Source: Roseovarius carneus
Lineage (GTDB): Bacteria; Pseudomonadota; Alphaproteobacteria; Rhodobacterales; Rhodobacteraceae
Direction of reading: 5' to 3'
Assembly (NCBI RefSeq): GCF_020141465.1
Contig: NZ_JAHSPD010000001.1
Coordinates: 1,842,374 to 1,906,373 of the forward strand
Length of the DNA stretch: 64,000 nt
Below are positions 1 through 7,796 of the stretch, piece by piece (position 1 is the stretch's first letter; every line of letters begins with the position of its first letter). The position numbers and the translations under genes were made by a program. The notes beneath the pieces were generated by a model. The model was not told where the DNA came from, ran no database searches, and was given only the letters and a program-made list of their open reading frames with translations.

Positions 1-1525
1 AGCGGCTGAGATTGCCCATGCGCAGGGCGACCTCGCCAGAGGCGGGAAAACCCGCCTCAAGCGTGCCGAGCGTGCCCGCGCCTGTGATGCGCAGATCGCC
101 CGAGATCACGTCCAAGGCGCTGATGCTGAGCGGCGTGCCGCTTGCCCAATCCGCCTGCAATTGGCCGCGCAGGGCGGTGCCGAGGGCCTCCGCTATGGCG
201 GCATCTTCATGGGACGCGCCCGCTGCGCTGAACGTGATTGTGGCTGAGACGCCTTGGGGCGCGTCCCGGCGGATCGTGCCATTCGCACGCAAGCTGCCGC
301 TGTCGATCTCAAGCGCCTCTTGCGCAAACCCGTCAAAGCGGATCTCGGCGCGCCATTCATTGCCCGAGGCGGCATCAAAGGCCGCAGAGATGCGGGCGCC
401 GTCAATGAAGGTGGCCGGGCCGGAGCCGGGCAGGCGCAGCGGGGCATCAGCGCTCATTGAGCCGCGTGTCGGCGGGGCCAGCGTGCCGTTCAGATCAAAG
501 CGGGTGGGCCAGCGATCCGCCCCCAGCGCGAGCTGCCCGGTGAGTGACAGAGCGGCGGAGCGGAGCGACAGCTCCGACAGGTCAAGCGCGCCATCTGAGG
601 CGCGGAGCCCCTCCACGCGCAACGCGCTGTCACCGCCGAAAAAGGGATGAAACGCAGGCTCAAAAAGGGGGCGCAAGTCCCCATCGAGCGCGGCTGAGAA
701 GCGCTGCGTGCTGGTCTCGTCCTCGCGTATCTCAACGGTGCCGCCCAAGCGCTCGGTCCCGTCCGAGCTGAGCGTGATGGCGGCAGTATAGTCCGAGAGC
801 GGGTCCTCGCCCTGTACCGAAAGCGCCAGCGCAGGCTGCCCCGGCAGGTCCAGAAGCCGCGCGATGATCCCGCCTTCCTCCTCCTCCAGCGCCAGATCAA
901 GGGCGAGAAATCTCGTCTCGTTGGCATAGCTCGCCTCAAGCCCAAAGGTGCCGCGCCCGTCGCCGCGCAGAACGCTGAGGTCCATCGCACCTGCGCCATC
1001 CGCGAGCGAGACGGAGCCTTCTACCGAAAGGGTGACCGCCTCACCCAGAATGGGTGTGCCAAGGCTGACGCGGGTCGCAGTGATCTCGCCGATCTGCACA
1101 CTGACGGGCAGGTCGGGCAGGGCGAATTCGGTCGCGACGGTGGCCTCGGGCGTGACGCCTTCTTCCGTGTTGGGTAGGCGCGGCACGTCGATTGTGGCCG
1201 CCGACAGGGTGTTGATGCTCAGCCGTCCGCGCAACAGGGCCGCACGGTTCCAATCCAGCACCAGATCGGTGAGGGTGATCCACACGCCCGCATCATCGGA
1301 GATGGTCAGTTGCTCCATCGTGGCTTGCGACGACAACGCGCCTTTGAATCCCACAATGCGCACCTCGCGGCCCGCGCCCGAAAGGGTATCCTCCAAGAGG
1401 GCCTGCAAATACCCGCGGTCTTCGGCCTCCTGTGTGGCCTCCGCTGTGACCTCGTCCTGCGCCCAAGCCGATTGGGGCAGGGCGAGTGCTGCGCAAAGCG
1501 TAAGCAGGGCGATAAGCTGTTTCAT
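1..1525 (-). CDS. tamB: Translocation and assembly module protein TamB, N-terminal part (cut by window edge)
   Basis: About 508 codons are visible on the minus strand and the frame runs off the left edge. The translation starts MKQLIALLTLCAALALP, a signal or anchor segment ending near QSAWAQ. It continues as long beta-rich sequence full of alternating hydrophobic strands, as in the AsmA/TamB superfamily. TamB spans the periplasm and works with the outer-membrane protein TamA in assembling surface proteins and moving lipids. The start codon overlaps the tamA stop as TGATG, so the two are translationally coupled. The conserved C-terminal DUF490 domain lies outside the window, so the name rests on the tamA partnership and fold-like composition. 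Confidence 0.85.
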   Translation of the reverse strand, partial: MKQLIALLTLCAALALPQSAWAQDEVTAEATQEAEDRGYLQALLEDTLSGAGREVRIVGFKGALSSQATMEQLTISDDAGVWITLTDLVLDWNRAALLRGRLSINTLSAATIDVPRLPNTEEGVTPEATVATEFALPDLPVSVQIGEITATRVSLGTPILGEAVTLSVEGSVSLADGAGAMDLSVLRGDGRGTFGLEASYANETRFLALDLALEEEEGGIIARLLDLPGQPALALSVQGEDPLSDYTAAITLSSDGTERLGGTVEIREDETSTQRFSAALDGDLRPLFEPAFHPFFGGDSALRVEGLRASDGALDLSELSLRSAALSLTGQLALGADRWPTRFDLNGTLAPPTRGSMSADAPLRLPGSGPATFIDGARISAAFDAASGNEWRAEIRFDGFAQEALEIDSGSLRANGTIRRDAPQGVSATITFSAAGASHEDAAIAEALGTALRGQLQADWASGTPLSISALDVISGDLRITGAGTLGTLEAGFPASGEVALRMGNLSR

Positions 1526-3321
1526 CAAAACGCCTGTCCGATGCCGATATAGATCTCGAAATCCTGCCCCGCATCGCCATCCAGCGGCGTGGCCAGATCA
1601 ATGCGGATGGGCCCCAGCCCGGTATTGTAGCGCCCGCCAAGCCCGGCGCCGCTATGCCAATCGCCCACGCCTTCCCCCAGCGCATCGCCCCCGATAAACC
1701 CGGTATCCGCAAAGGCTACGATCTGAAACGTGTCGTTTATGTCGGCGCGAATTTCGCCGCTGAACCCCAGAAAAGACCGCCCGCCGACGCGTTGCCCGCC
1801 CGGCAATGTGATGGCGAGCGATTGGTAGGGCTGTCCGCGCACCGTGTCCGGTCCGCCGGAGAAAAACAAAAGGCCCGGCGGCACGTCGGCGGTGCTGGCA
1901 CCGGCCACCGTGCCAAGCTGCGCGCGTGCGGCAAAGGTCAGCCCGTCTTCGGCTCCGATTGTGCGGTAGGCCCGTGCATCCGCAAACACCCGTGTCCCGT
2001 TGCCGCCGCCGCTCAACCCGAGAAACGCCGTGGTATCCAGCCCGATATAGAAACCGCGATTGGCATCCAGCGGGTCGTCACGCGTGTCCCAGCGCAGCTC
2101 TGCGGGGGCGAATAGCTGCTCAATTGTGCGCGAGCCGAAAGCGTCGTCAATCTCGCTATAGCGATAGCCGATGCCCAATTCTCCCTCAAGCTCGTCGGAG
2201 AAAATATGAGTGAAGCCGCCGCCCACCTCTACTTTGCGCTCGCGGTATTCGGGCTCGCTTTCTTCCGAAATGGTCGCTCCGAGGTAGAGGCCGGTATCGG
2301 GTGTGAAGGTCGCCGGGCGCTCAAACCGCACCCCGAGAGAGTAATCCTCACCGCCCGAATTGCCGCCAATGCCGCCCACCTCTATGTCAAAGCGCAGCCG
2401 TTCGGCCCCGCCCAGCAGGTTGCGGTGCAGCCAGAACGCCGAGAGGCCCAGACCTTCGAGCGAGGAGAGCTCGATCCCCACGCCCACGCGCCGCCGCCGG
2501 GCATCTGCCAGTTCGGCGTTGATATCGAGCCTGTCGCCCGGCCCGATGTCCTCGGCATCCTTCAGAGCGACCGAGCGGAACGCGCCGCTGCGCCGTAGGC
2601 GGTCGGCGGAGCGTTTGAGCTTTGCCGGGTCATAGATCTCGCCCGTGGGCAGGCCCGCAATCTCGCGGATGCGCGCATCCCGTACGCGGCTCTCGCCGGG
2701 TATGTTGAGCGCGCCGAAGGTCAGGCGCGGGCCGGGGGCGAGGGTGATTTGGGCCGAGAGGGCGCTTTGCGGGTGCAGGGCTGTGATCTTCTGCCCCGTG
2801 ACGGCAACCTTTGCGTGGCCTGCATCGCGCCAGGCGGCCACGCTCGCGTCGGCGGCATTTTGGACCAGATCGCCGCGGGCTTGCGCGCCTGTGCGGAACT
2901 CTTCGGGCAGCTTGGTGCCCGGCGCAAGCGGGGTCACTTCGGCGCGTGAAAATGTGAAGGGCGCGCCTTGGTCCACGGTTATGTCAATGCGGTTGACCTG
3001 CGAGGGCGCGCCCAAGGGCGGCACGCTGCCCGCCTCGCGCCCGTCCACCTTGATTGAGATGACGGGGCCGTAATATCCGGCCGCATAAAGCACCCCGATA
3101 AGCCGGTTGTAATCGGCTTGAGCGGCAGCCAGCAGGTCCTGCGGGGCGGCGTTGCCGTCAGCCGCGCTTTGGATGCTGAGCGACGCGGATTTCAGCCTGT
3201 CGGTGAAGCCCTCAGATGCGCCGGGCGCTGTCAGGTTGACCTCGGTGGCCAGAACGCTGCCAGCCAGATAGATCGCCAGAAAGGCGCTCAGCGAAGCACT
3301 GATGAAGGGTCTTGCGAGCAC
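1525..3321 (-). CDS. tamA: Outer membrane protein TamA (BamA/Omp85 family)
   Basis: The protein has 598 residues, the usual size for TamA. A signal peptide covers about residues 1-25. POTRA-like repeats follow to about residue 260, and a 16-strand barrel region from about residue 270 ends in a terminal phenylalanine (IGIGQAF), typical of outer-membrane proteins. A VRGQPY stretch corresponds to the VRGY/F lid-lock motif of Omp85 proteins. The start is GTG, preceded by a strong GGAGG about 10 bases upstream. It is the first gene of a tamA-tamB operon with a one-base overlap. The role in outer-membrane assembly is inferred from the family. Confidence 0.93.
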   Translation of the reverse strand: MLARPFISASLSAFLAIYLAGSVLATEVNLTAPGASEGFTDRLKSASLSIQSAADGNAAPQDLLAAAQADYNRLIGVLYAAGYYGPVISIKVDGREAGSVPPLGAPSQVNRIDITVDQGAPFTFSRAEVTPLAPGTKLPEEFRTGAQARGDLVQNAADASVAAWRDAGHAKVAVTGQKITALHPQSALSAQITLAPGPRLTFGALNIPGESRVRDARIREIAGLPTGEIYDPAKLKRSADRLRRSGAFRSVALKDAEDIGPGDRLDINAELADARRRRVGVGIELSSLEGLGLSAFWLHRNLLGGAERLRFDIEVGGIGGNSGGEDYSLGVRFERPATFTPDTGLYLGATISEESEPEYRERKVEVGGGFTHIFSDELEGELGIGYRYSEIDDAFGSRTIEQLFAPAELRWDTRDDPLDANRGFYIGLDTTAFLGLSGGGNGTRVFADARAYRTIGAEDGLTFAARAQLGTVAGASTADVPPGLLFFSGGPDTVRGQPYQSLAITLPGGQRVGGRSFLGFSGEIRADINDTFQIVAFADTGFIGGDALGEGVGDWHSGAGLGGRYNTGLGPIRIDLATPLDGDAGQDFEIYIGIGQAF

Positions 3322-3842
3322 GTATGTGCCTCCATTGGCTGAGCCGGAGTATATCGCATGTTTGGGGTGAGGATAACACCTGAAGATGCGTGTTTTCTAG
3401 ACGCGGGGGTTTTGCGCCGGTGGCCTCAATAGTGGGTGAAAGTCATTGTGGCACAAGGTGTTGCGGGTGGTTGTCGGTTTGGCCGTGAACTGCGGATCAT
3501 CGCATGGGGCGCACACGCCGCGAATATGCATAGGTTTCGCGCCAGTGAAAGCTGAGATTTCGGCGTTGTTTTTAGGCAGGGCGAATAGCCAGAGCGGGCC
3601 CGTCCAGCAATGATTCGACTTGGTGGAATTCGGCGTCTCGCCTCCCTCTCGCTTGGGGGTAAGGGTTTATGCGGCAGGTAAGCCGCTGCTTTCAAACGAT
3701 ACCCCCCGTGCGGTGTCAAGATAACTAGACACTTTGCTATGATCGGGTATTTTGGTCGCAGGGCGTCGGTGCAGTATTTCCTTAGTGTTACACTCAGGAT
3801 AAGATTAAGCTGCAAAGATTCGTGCCGAGATTGAGGACCGCG
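3322..3842. other. Gene-free region between tamA and the dps-upstream ORF
   Basis: This 521-bp stretch separates divergent genes and should hold both promoters. I see no convincing gene; the minus ORF at 3426-3815 has low-complexity, non-protein-like composition. A nested inverted repeat lies at 3655-3706 (outer arms GGGGGTA/TACCCCC, inner arms GCGGC/GCCGC). A GTGTC/GACAC pair flanks an A+T-rich core at 3714-3731. A weak promoter-like pair TAGACA-N16-TATTTT for the plus strand follows. Function is unknown. Confidence 0.5.
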
Positions 3843-4262
3843 ATGGTTTTGAGGCTAAGACAAGAGGCGTATCCAGCCCCCGACCCGGTGGCACCGGAAG
3901 GTGGGCTGACGCTGATCAATCATCTTCGGGTGATCGGACTGCGCTGCCGCGCGGCGCGCGAGGCGGCCCCTTTGGAAAGCTGTGCCCTGATCGGTGCGAC
4001 CGACGATACAGCGCGGGCGCTTCATGCGGAAACGCTGATGCGTGCGCTGCCACATGCGCTGGGGCACGCGCCGGTGCTCTACCGTCCGGGCAGCGCGGCG
4101 CTTTCGTTTGACGAGGCTTGGATCATGCAGTTGGCGCGCGCTTTGGCATCAGGCGACATGCCGAGCGCCGAATTTTTGCTGCGGTCTCGTGTCCCGCTTC
4201 ATGCACGCAGGAGCCTTTCTTTCTTGCTGCGCTCAGTATCCGAGCATTTTACTCTGATTTAG
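3843..4262 (+). CDS. Conserved-looking hypothetical protein upstream of dps
   Basis: I do not recognise this 139-residue protein. It is soluble, rich in Arg, Ala and Leu, with no signal peptide or membrane segment and no catalytic motif I can name. ATG 3843 is preferred over the upstream GTG 3822 because GAGGA lies six bases before it. Its stop codon (4260-4262) falls inside the Irr-type iron box that precedes dps, so the two genes share a junction but probably have separate promoters. It could be a helical regulatory or stress protein; no function is claimed. Confidence 0.6.
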   Translation: MVLRLRQEAYPAPDPVAPEGGLTLINHLRVIGLRCRAAREAAPLESCALIGATDDTARALHAETLMRALPHALGHAPVLYRPGSAALSFDEAWIMQLARALASGDMPSAEFLLRSRVPLHARRSLSFLLRSVSEHFTLI

Positions 4263-4274
4263 AATTATTCTAAA
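4258..4274. promoter_or_regulatory. Irr-type iron control element (ICE)
   Basis: TTTAGAATTATTCTAAA is a perfect palindrome of TTTAGAA and TTCTAAA separated by three bases. This is the published consensus of the Irr binding site in alphaproteobacteria. It overlaps the stop codon of the preceding ORF and ends six bases before the putative -35 of dps. From the sequence alone it is unclear whether Irr represses or activates here. Confidence 0.8.
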
Positions 4275-4280
4275 AACTAC

Positions 4281-4308
4281 TTGGCAAGCGCGTTTGAGAC
4301 CTTATGTA
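4281..4308 (+). promoter_or_regulatory. Putative dps promoter
   Basis: TTGGCA and TATGTA are spaced by 16 bases, just downstream of the iron box. The leader to the GTG start would be roughly 75 bases. This is pattern matching only. Confidence 0.4.
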
Positions 4309-4389
4309 TGGCTCAAGCCAGCCAGCCCTGTTGCCAGCCAGCACCCGAAAATCCATCATCATCGAACCTCTATAAAAGGGAGATATCAC

Positions 4390-4860
4390 GTGACCCAGAC
4401 CGCAATCTCGCTCACGCCGGACGCAACGGCAGCCATTGCCGAAGCACTCAATCAGGCTGTGGCGGAAACCGCTGTGACCACCATGCTGGCACAGAATTTT
4501 CATTGGAACGTCACGGGCATGTCCTTTGGACCGCTCCATGAGATGTTCCAGAAAATCTATGAGGACCATTTCGTCGCACAAGACGATCTGGCTGAACGGG
4601 TCAAGGCGTTGGGCGCACATGCGGATGGCACGCTGGCCGGGATGCTGAAACGCTCCAAGGTCGCCGAGCATGATGGCACGGCCACTGCCGAAGAAATGCT
4701 CGCAGCGATGCTGAAAGCCCAAGAAACGCTGGCCGCAACGCTGGCCGCTGCGGGGGCTCTGGCGTCGGAGCATGGCGATACGCTGACCGAGGATCTGTGC
4801 ATTTCGCGCGGCCAGGAGCATGAGAAGCTGGCGTGGTTCATGCGCGCTCATCTGCGCTAA
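4390..4860 (+). CDS. dps: DNA-binding ferritin-like protein Dps
   Basis: The protein has 156 residues, the normal Dps size. It shows the ferroxidase-site signature NFHWNVTG near residue 37, followed by HEMFQKIYEDHF and AERVKALG. Dps dodecamers oxidise and store iron and protect DNA from Fenton chemistry. The start is GTG 4390, preceded by AAGGGAG; the in-frame ATG at 4294 would add unrelated residues and is rejected. The gene is monocistronic, with the Irr-type box upstream and a strong terminator directly downstream, so iron-dependent regulation is likely. Confidence 0.95.
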   Translation: MTQTAISLTPDATAAIAEALNQAVAETAVTTMLAQNFHWNVTGMSFGPLHEMFQKIYEDHFVAQDDLAERVKALGAHADGTLAGMLKRSKVAEHDGTATAEEMLAAMLKAQETLAATLAAAGALASEHGDTLTEDLCISRGQEHEKLAWFMRAHLR

Positions 4861-4880
4861 GCGATCCAACATCCGATGTA

Positions 4881-4916
4881 AAAAGGGCGGCCTCCGGTGT
4901 GGAGAGCCGCCTTTTT
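4881..4916. terminator. Intrinsic terminator, probably bidirectional
   Basis: GGCGGC (4886-4891) pairs with GCCGCC (4906-4911), flanked by an A run before and a T run after. It can therefore serve dps on the plus strand and the DUF1289 gene on the minus strand. Confidence 0.85.
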
Positions 4917-4935
4917 TATGCGTGGTGCAGAGGTC

Positions 4936-5202
4936 TCAGGCGAATTTGCCGCCTGCGAGCTTTTCCCAGACCGCTTTGGCCTTCTTCTTGGCTAGCTTCT
5001 TGGCATAAGCCGGGCCCCAATGCTTGTATTTGCCAAGCGCCTCTTGCTGTTGGCGCAGCATTTGCACGAACGCAATCCGGTGCTTGTCTTTCTTGACCTG
5101 CTTGAACAGCGATTTCTGCGCTTTGGTCATCGAACAACCCAGGCAATGGCCTTGGCGTTTGAACTTGCAGACGTCGATACACGGGCTGGGGATCTCAGTC
5201 AT
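4936..5202 (-). CDS. DUF1289 family protein
   Basis: This is an 88-residue protein with the DUF1289 pattern PSPCIDVC near the N terminus followed by HCLGCSMT. These are four conserved cysteines that probably bind metal. The C-terminal half is strongly basic (KKLAKKKAK). The family's function is not established. It converges on dps and shares its terminator. It lies 19 bases downstream of hemP on the same strand, so the two are probably co-transcribed. Confidence 0.9.
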   Translation of the reverse strand: MTEIPSPCIDVCKFKRQGHCLGCSMTKAQKSLFKQVKKDKHRIAFVQMLRQQQEALGKYKHWGPAYAKKLAKKKAKAVWEKLAGGKFA

Positions 5203-5221
5203 CGTCTCTCCTGGCGGCGCG

Positions 5222-5383
5222 TTACTTGGTCAAGATCAGCTTGCCCGCGCGGGTGATACGCAGGGTGTAGACTTGGGTGTCGAGGGTGATGTGGGCTTGG
5301 CCTTGGGGCCCGACAAGATCGCAGGCGGCATAGGCGGGCGGGCGCGGGGCTTGTTCTTTGGGTGGGGGAGTGCAGGTCGCCAT
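5222..5383 (-). CDS. hemP: Hemin uptake protein HemP
   Basis: This is a 53-residue protein ending YTLRITRAGKLILTK, the hallmark of the HemP/HmuP family. The family is linked to heme uptake genes and acts as a small regulator or accessory factor in rhizobia. I choose ATG 5383 (MATCTPPPKEQ) because the 26 residues added by the upstream ATG 5461 are not conserved-looking and would overlap the promoter. No heme transporter genes lie nearby. HemP, DUF1289 and Dps together suggest an iron-handling patch. Confidence 0.88.
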   Translation of the reverse strand: MATCTPPPKEQAPRPPAYAACDLVGPQGQAHITLDTQVYTLRITRAGKLILTK

Positions 5384-5435
5384 GGCCGCAGCCTTTTCTT
5401 GTCGCAAAGGGTAGGTTGTTTCTATGAGACAATAC

Positions 5436-5461
5436 TTGACGGAAACTATAAGGTTTGTCAA
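5436..5461. promoter_or_regulatory. Inverted repeat in the hemP promoter region
   Basis: TTGAC and GTCAA are separated by 16 bases, about 53-78 bases before the hemP start. On the minus strand the distal arm is also a -35-like TTGACA. It could be an operator for an iron regulator, but I cannot match it to a named box. Confidence 0.35.
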
Positions 5462-5475
5462 ACGCGATAGACAAA

Positions 5476-5508
5476 AAGAGCGGCAGTGGATGTGTCCACG
5501 CCGCTCTT
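5476..5508 (-). terminator. Intrinsic terminator of the PCu(A)C gene
   Basis: AAGAGCGGC (5476-5484) and GCCGCTCTT (5500-5508) form a perfect 9-bp stem. On the minus strand it is followed by TTTTTGTC, so it ends the copper-protein transcript. Confidence 0.85.
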
Positions 5509-5540
5509 ATCCTGCTTTACACAGAGTTGCCGGTCACGCG

Positions 5541-6017
5541 TCAGTGGTTTGAGTGATCAACGTCCTTCATCCCGTCTTTGCGGGATTCGACGTAGAAAAC
5601 CACATCGACCGGGCCTGCCTCTTCAAAAATAAGGGTCGCTGGGATCGCCTCGCCTAGCTCAAGCGGATCACCACCCAGCCCCATGAACATCACATGCAGC
5701 CCGCCGGGCTCAAGGGTCACAACCGCACCTGGCGCGATCTCCACACCGTCCGGCTGGGGCAGCATCCGGGCCACGCCGTCCTGTTCTTCGGTCCGGTGCA
5801 GGGAGACACGATCAAAATCTGCCTCCACGCTCATAAGGCGGTCGGGCGTGTCGCCATTATTGGTGATGGTGAGAAAGCCGATGCCGGTTTGGGCGGTCGC
5901 GGTTGTCTCAAAGCTGTAGGGATGGCCGATCACGAGATCTGAGGCGGTAAACTCATGTGCAGCGGCGGATTGGGCGGCGATCAGCGTGGTGAAAGCCGCG
6001 ATAAAGAGGGGACGCAT
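5541..6017 (-). CDS. Periplasmic copper chaperone PCu(A)C
   Basis: This 158-residue protein has a signal peptide ending near SAAAHEF. It carries the Cu(I)-binding set His74, Met85, His108 and Met110, which fits the family pattern H-x10-M-x21/22-HxM. PCu(A)C proteins deliver copper to cytochrome oxidase in the periplasm. The C terminus adds a His-containing tail (KDVDHSNH). It follows the small CPLCH protein by 69 bases on the same strand, suggesting a two-gene copper operon. Confidence 0.93.
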   Translation of the reverse strand: MRPLFIAAFTTLIAAQSAAAHEFTASDLVIGHPYSFETTATAQTGIGFLTITNNGDTPDRLMSVEADFDRVSLHRTEEQDGVARMLPQPDGVEIAPGAVVTLEPGGLHVMFMGLGGDPLELGEAIPATLIFEEAGPVDVVFYVESRKDGMKDVDHSNH

Positions 6018-6086
6018 AGGGCGCTCCTTTATGATGTGTCATTTGGAATTAGAGGGGTGAGGCCCTCTGGCATAGTCGTTGGGGGA

Positions 6087-6431
6087 TCAGGCGGCCTTGG
6101 GCGGCGCGCGCGCCGGTGGCAGGGCCACGATGACGCCCGCAATACGCCCGCGGGGGAGGGCCATTGCACGGGCCGGGGCGAGCATCATGCCGGGTGCGCC
6201 TGGCCCGGCATAGGCCGTCTCCGGCGTGGCGTGGCATAGCGGGCAATGGCGCGGGTCTATCGCCCCACTGGCGCAGATATCGGTTTGCTCCACCACGATC
6301 CCGAGAGCGGCGGCGCTTTGGGCAACCGCGCTGGCCTCGATCCGCGCGCCTGCGGAGGCCCCAAAGGCCAAAGTCATCACCACAAGGGCAAAACCGCAGA
6401 GCGCGGCCATGAGGCGGGGGGCAAATCTCAT
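6087..6431 (-). CDS. Small exported or membrane-anchored protein with CPLCH motif (DUF2946-like)
   Basis: This 114-residue protein has one N-terminal hydrophobic segment (residues 8-26) and a central DPRHCPLCHA motif that could bind copper or heme. DUF2946-like proteins are small periplasmic proteins found near copper genes; I assign this family only tentatively. It precedes the PCu(A)C gene on the same strand, which supports a role in copper handling. The start ATG is followed by an Arg-rich residue pair and then the hydrophobic stretch, as expected for an exported protein. Confidence 0.7.
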   Translation of the reverse strand: MRFAPRLMAALCGFALVVMTLAFGASAGARIEASAVAQSAAALGIVVEQTDICASGAIDPRHCPLCHATPETAYAGPGAPGMMLAPARAMALPRGRIAGVIVALPPARAPPKAA

Positions 6432-6486
6432 AGGCTCAGAGTTAGATCACCGGGGCCTGCCTGCCAAGGGGGGCGTGCATCCCGGT

Positions 6487-7707
6487 TCAGGTGCTCAGGC
6501 TGTCGCGGATCGCGATGACGCCTGCCAGCGCGTTGAGGGTCTGCGCGTCTATGAGGTAATCGGGCCATGTGGAGAGCTTCACAGCCATGAAATCCGTCTC
6601 AAAATCGAGATAGATCAGCTGGCCGAACACACCGCGCGCCATGATATCGCCACGGCCTGCGTCATGAATCCACCACTGGTTGCGGTAGGCGCCTTTGGGT
6701 GAGGCGCCTGTATAGGGCGCGCCGAAGGCGGATGGATCGCCTTGTCGTGTGGCGTTTATCCAAGCCTCGGGCACAATGCCTTCGCCGCCCGCCAGAAGCA
6801 TTGCGCCAAACCGGGCGTAATCGCGCATCGTGGCGTTGAAGCCGCCATCGGCGAGCGCGGTGCCTGCGGCGTCCACGGTGAAAAACCCGTCGCGCTCTGC
6901 GCCGATTTTCTGCCAGATGCGCGTGCTCAGAAGCTCCGCCAAGGGCGCTTGCGCTGCGCGTTCCAGCGCCCATGCGACCACGTCTGTCTCGATGGAGCGA
7001 TACTGAAACGCACCGCCATGGTCGCGCTCCAAGGGCAGGGTCTGAATCACATCGCGGATGGTGGGGCGGGCCTGGCCCTCGGGGGTGGGCCGCCAGCCGC
7101 AGGCGATGTCGATCCGGGTCATGTCGGAATTGGGCAGGCCGTAATCTTCGGTGAAGCGCGCGCCCGAGCGCATGTCGAGCACTTGGCCCAGCGTGGCCCC
7201 GGCGTAGCCCGAAGTGGCAAGCTCGGGGATGAGATCGGTGATCAGGGCGGCGGGATCAATCAGCCCTTCCCCCTCCAGCGTTCCCGCCAACGCGCCCACG
7301 AGGGATTTGGCCACAGATTGCGACAGGTGCGGCGTATGCCCGGCCATGTCGTTGAAATACTGCTCGGATATGATCTTGCCTTTGTGCATGACCAAAAATC
7401 CGTCCGTATAGCTTTGCTCCAGCCAGTCGCGCACGCTCAGCGCGCCGCCATCCGCCCCGGTAAAGGGGATGCGGCCCAGCTCTTGCGCCGCGCGGGGCAT
7501 CTCGGAGGGGGCCGTGTCGCCGCGCCGCACATCCGTGGTAGGAAACATCGAGCGCATGTTGAGAAATGCCCAGCGGTTCATCGGGCCAAGGTCCCATGTC
7601 ATCGGGTCCGGGCGGGCACCGGGTGGGGGCGGGAAGCCCTGCATCAGGCCCAATTCGCGCGCGGTTTTGGGGGCGGCAGGTGCGGCGGGTTTGGAGCGCG
7701 TGGGCAT
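6487..7707 (-). CDS. Serine hydrolase, beta-lactamase / 6-aminohexanoate-dimer hydrolase family
   Basis: This 406-residue protein carries the class C-type catalytic motif Ser131-Val-Ala-Lys134 and a Tyr236-Arg-Ser motif in place of YxN. It looks cytoplasmic because no signal peptide is visible. Family members hydrolyse small amides or esters, so the substrate cannot be read from sequence. It lies 89 bases downstream of the potD-like gene on the same strand, with a weak hairpin between. It may process what the transporter brings in; that link is inference. Confidence 0.85.
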   Translation of the reverse strand: MPTRSKPAAPAAPKTARELGLMQGFPPPPGARPDPMTWDLGPMNRWAFLNMRSMFPTTDVRRGDTAPSEMPRAAQELGRIPFTGADGGALSVRDWLEQSYTDGFLVMHKGKIISEQYFNDMAGHTPHLSQSVAKSLVGALAGTLEGEGLIDPAALITDLIPELATSGYAGATLGQVLDMRSGARFTEDYGLPNSDMTRIDIACGWRPTPEGQARPTIRDVIQTLPLERDHGGAFQYRSIETDVVAWALERAAQAPLAELLSTRIWQKIGAERDGFFTVDAAGTALADGGFNATMRDYARFGAMLLAGGEGIVPEAWINATRQGDPSAFGAPYTGASPKGAYRNQWWIHDAGRGDIMARGVFGQLIYLDFETDFMAVKLSTWPDYLIDAQTLNALAGVIAIRDSLST

Positions 7708-7744
7708 GAAAGGGCCTTTCGGGGCTGAAGGGGGAATGTGAAAA

Positions 7745-7772
7745 CGGCGGACCCCGATGAGGAGGCCCGCCG
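7745..7772 (-). terminator. Weak terminator or attenuator after the solute-binding protein gene
   Basis: CGGCGG (7745-7750) pairs with CCGCCG (7767-7772). On the minus strand it is followed by TTTTC. The short T run suggests partial termination before the hydrolase gene. Confidence 0.5.
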
Positions 7773-7796
7773 CCAGTGTCTCAGCCTAGCTTTGGC

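Noticed and set aside
3426..3815. 129-residue ORF on the minus strand upstream of tamA
   Set aside because: The composition is low-complexity and Pro/Arg-rich with no protein-like pattern, no ribosome site, and it covers the nested inverted repeat.
5384..5461. 26-residue N-terminal extension of HemP
   Set aside because: It overlaps the likely promoter and inverted repeat and is unlike known HemP proteins.
5436..5461. Named iron-response box before hemP
   Set aside because: The TTGAC-N16-GTCAA repeat could equally be a promoter half plus chance; I cannot match it to a published motif with confidence.
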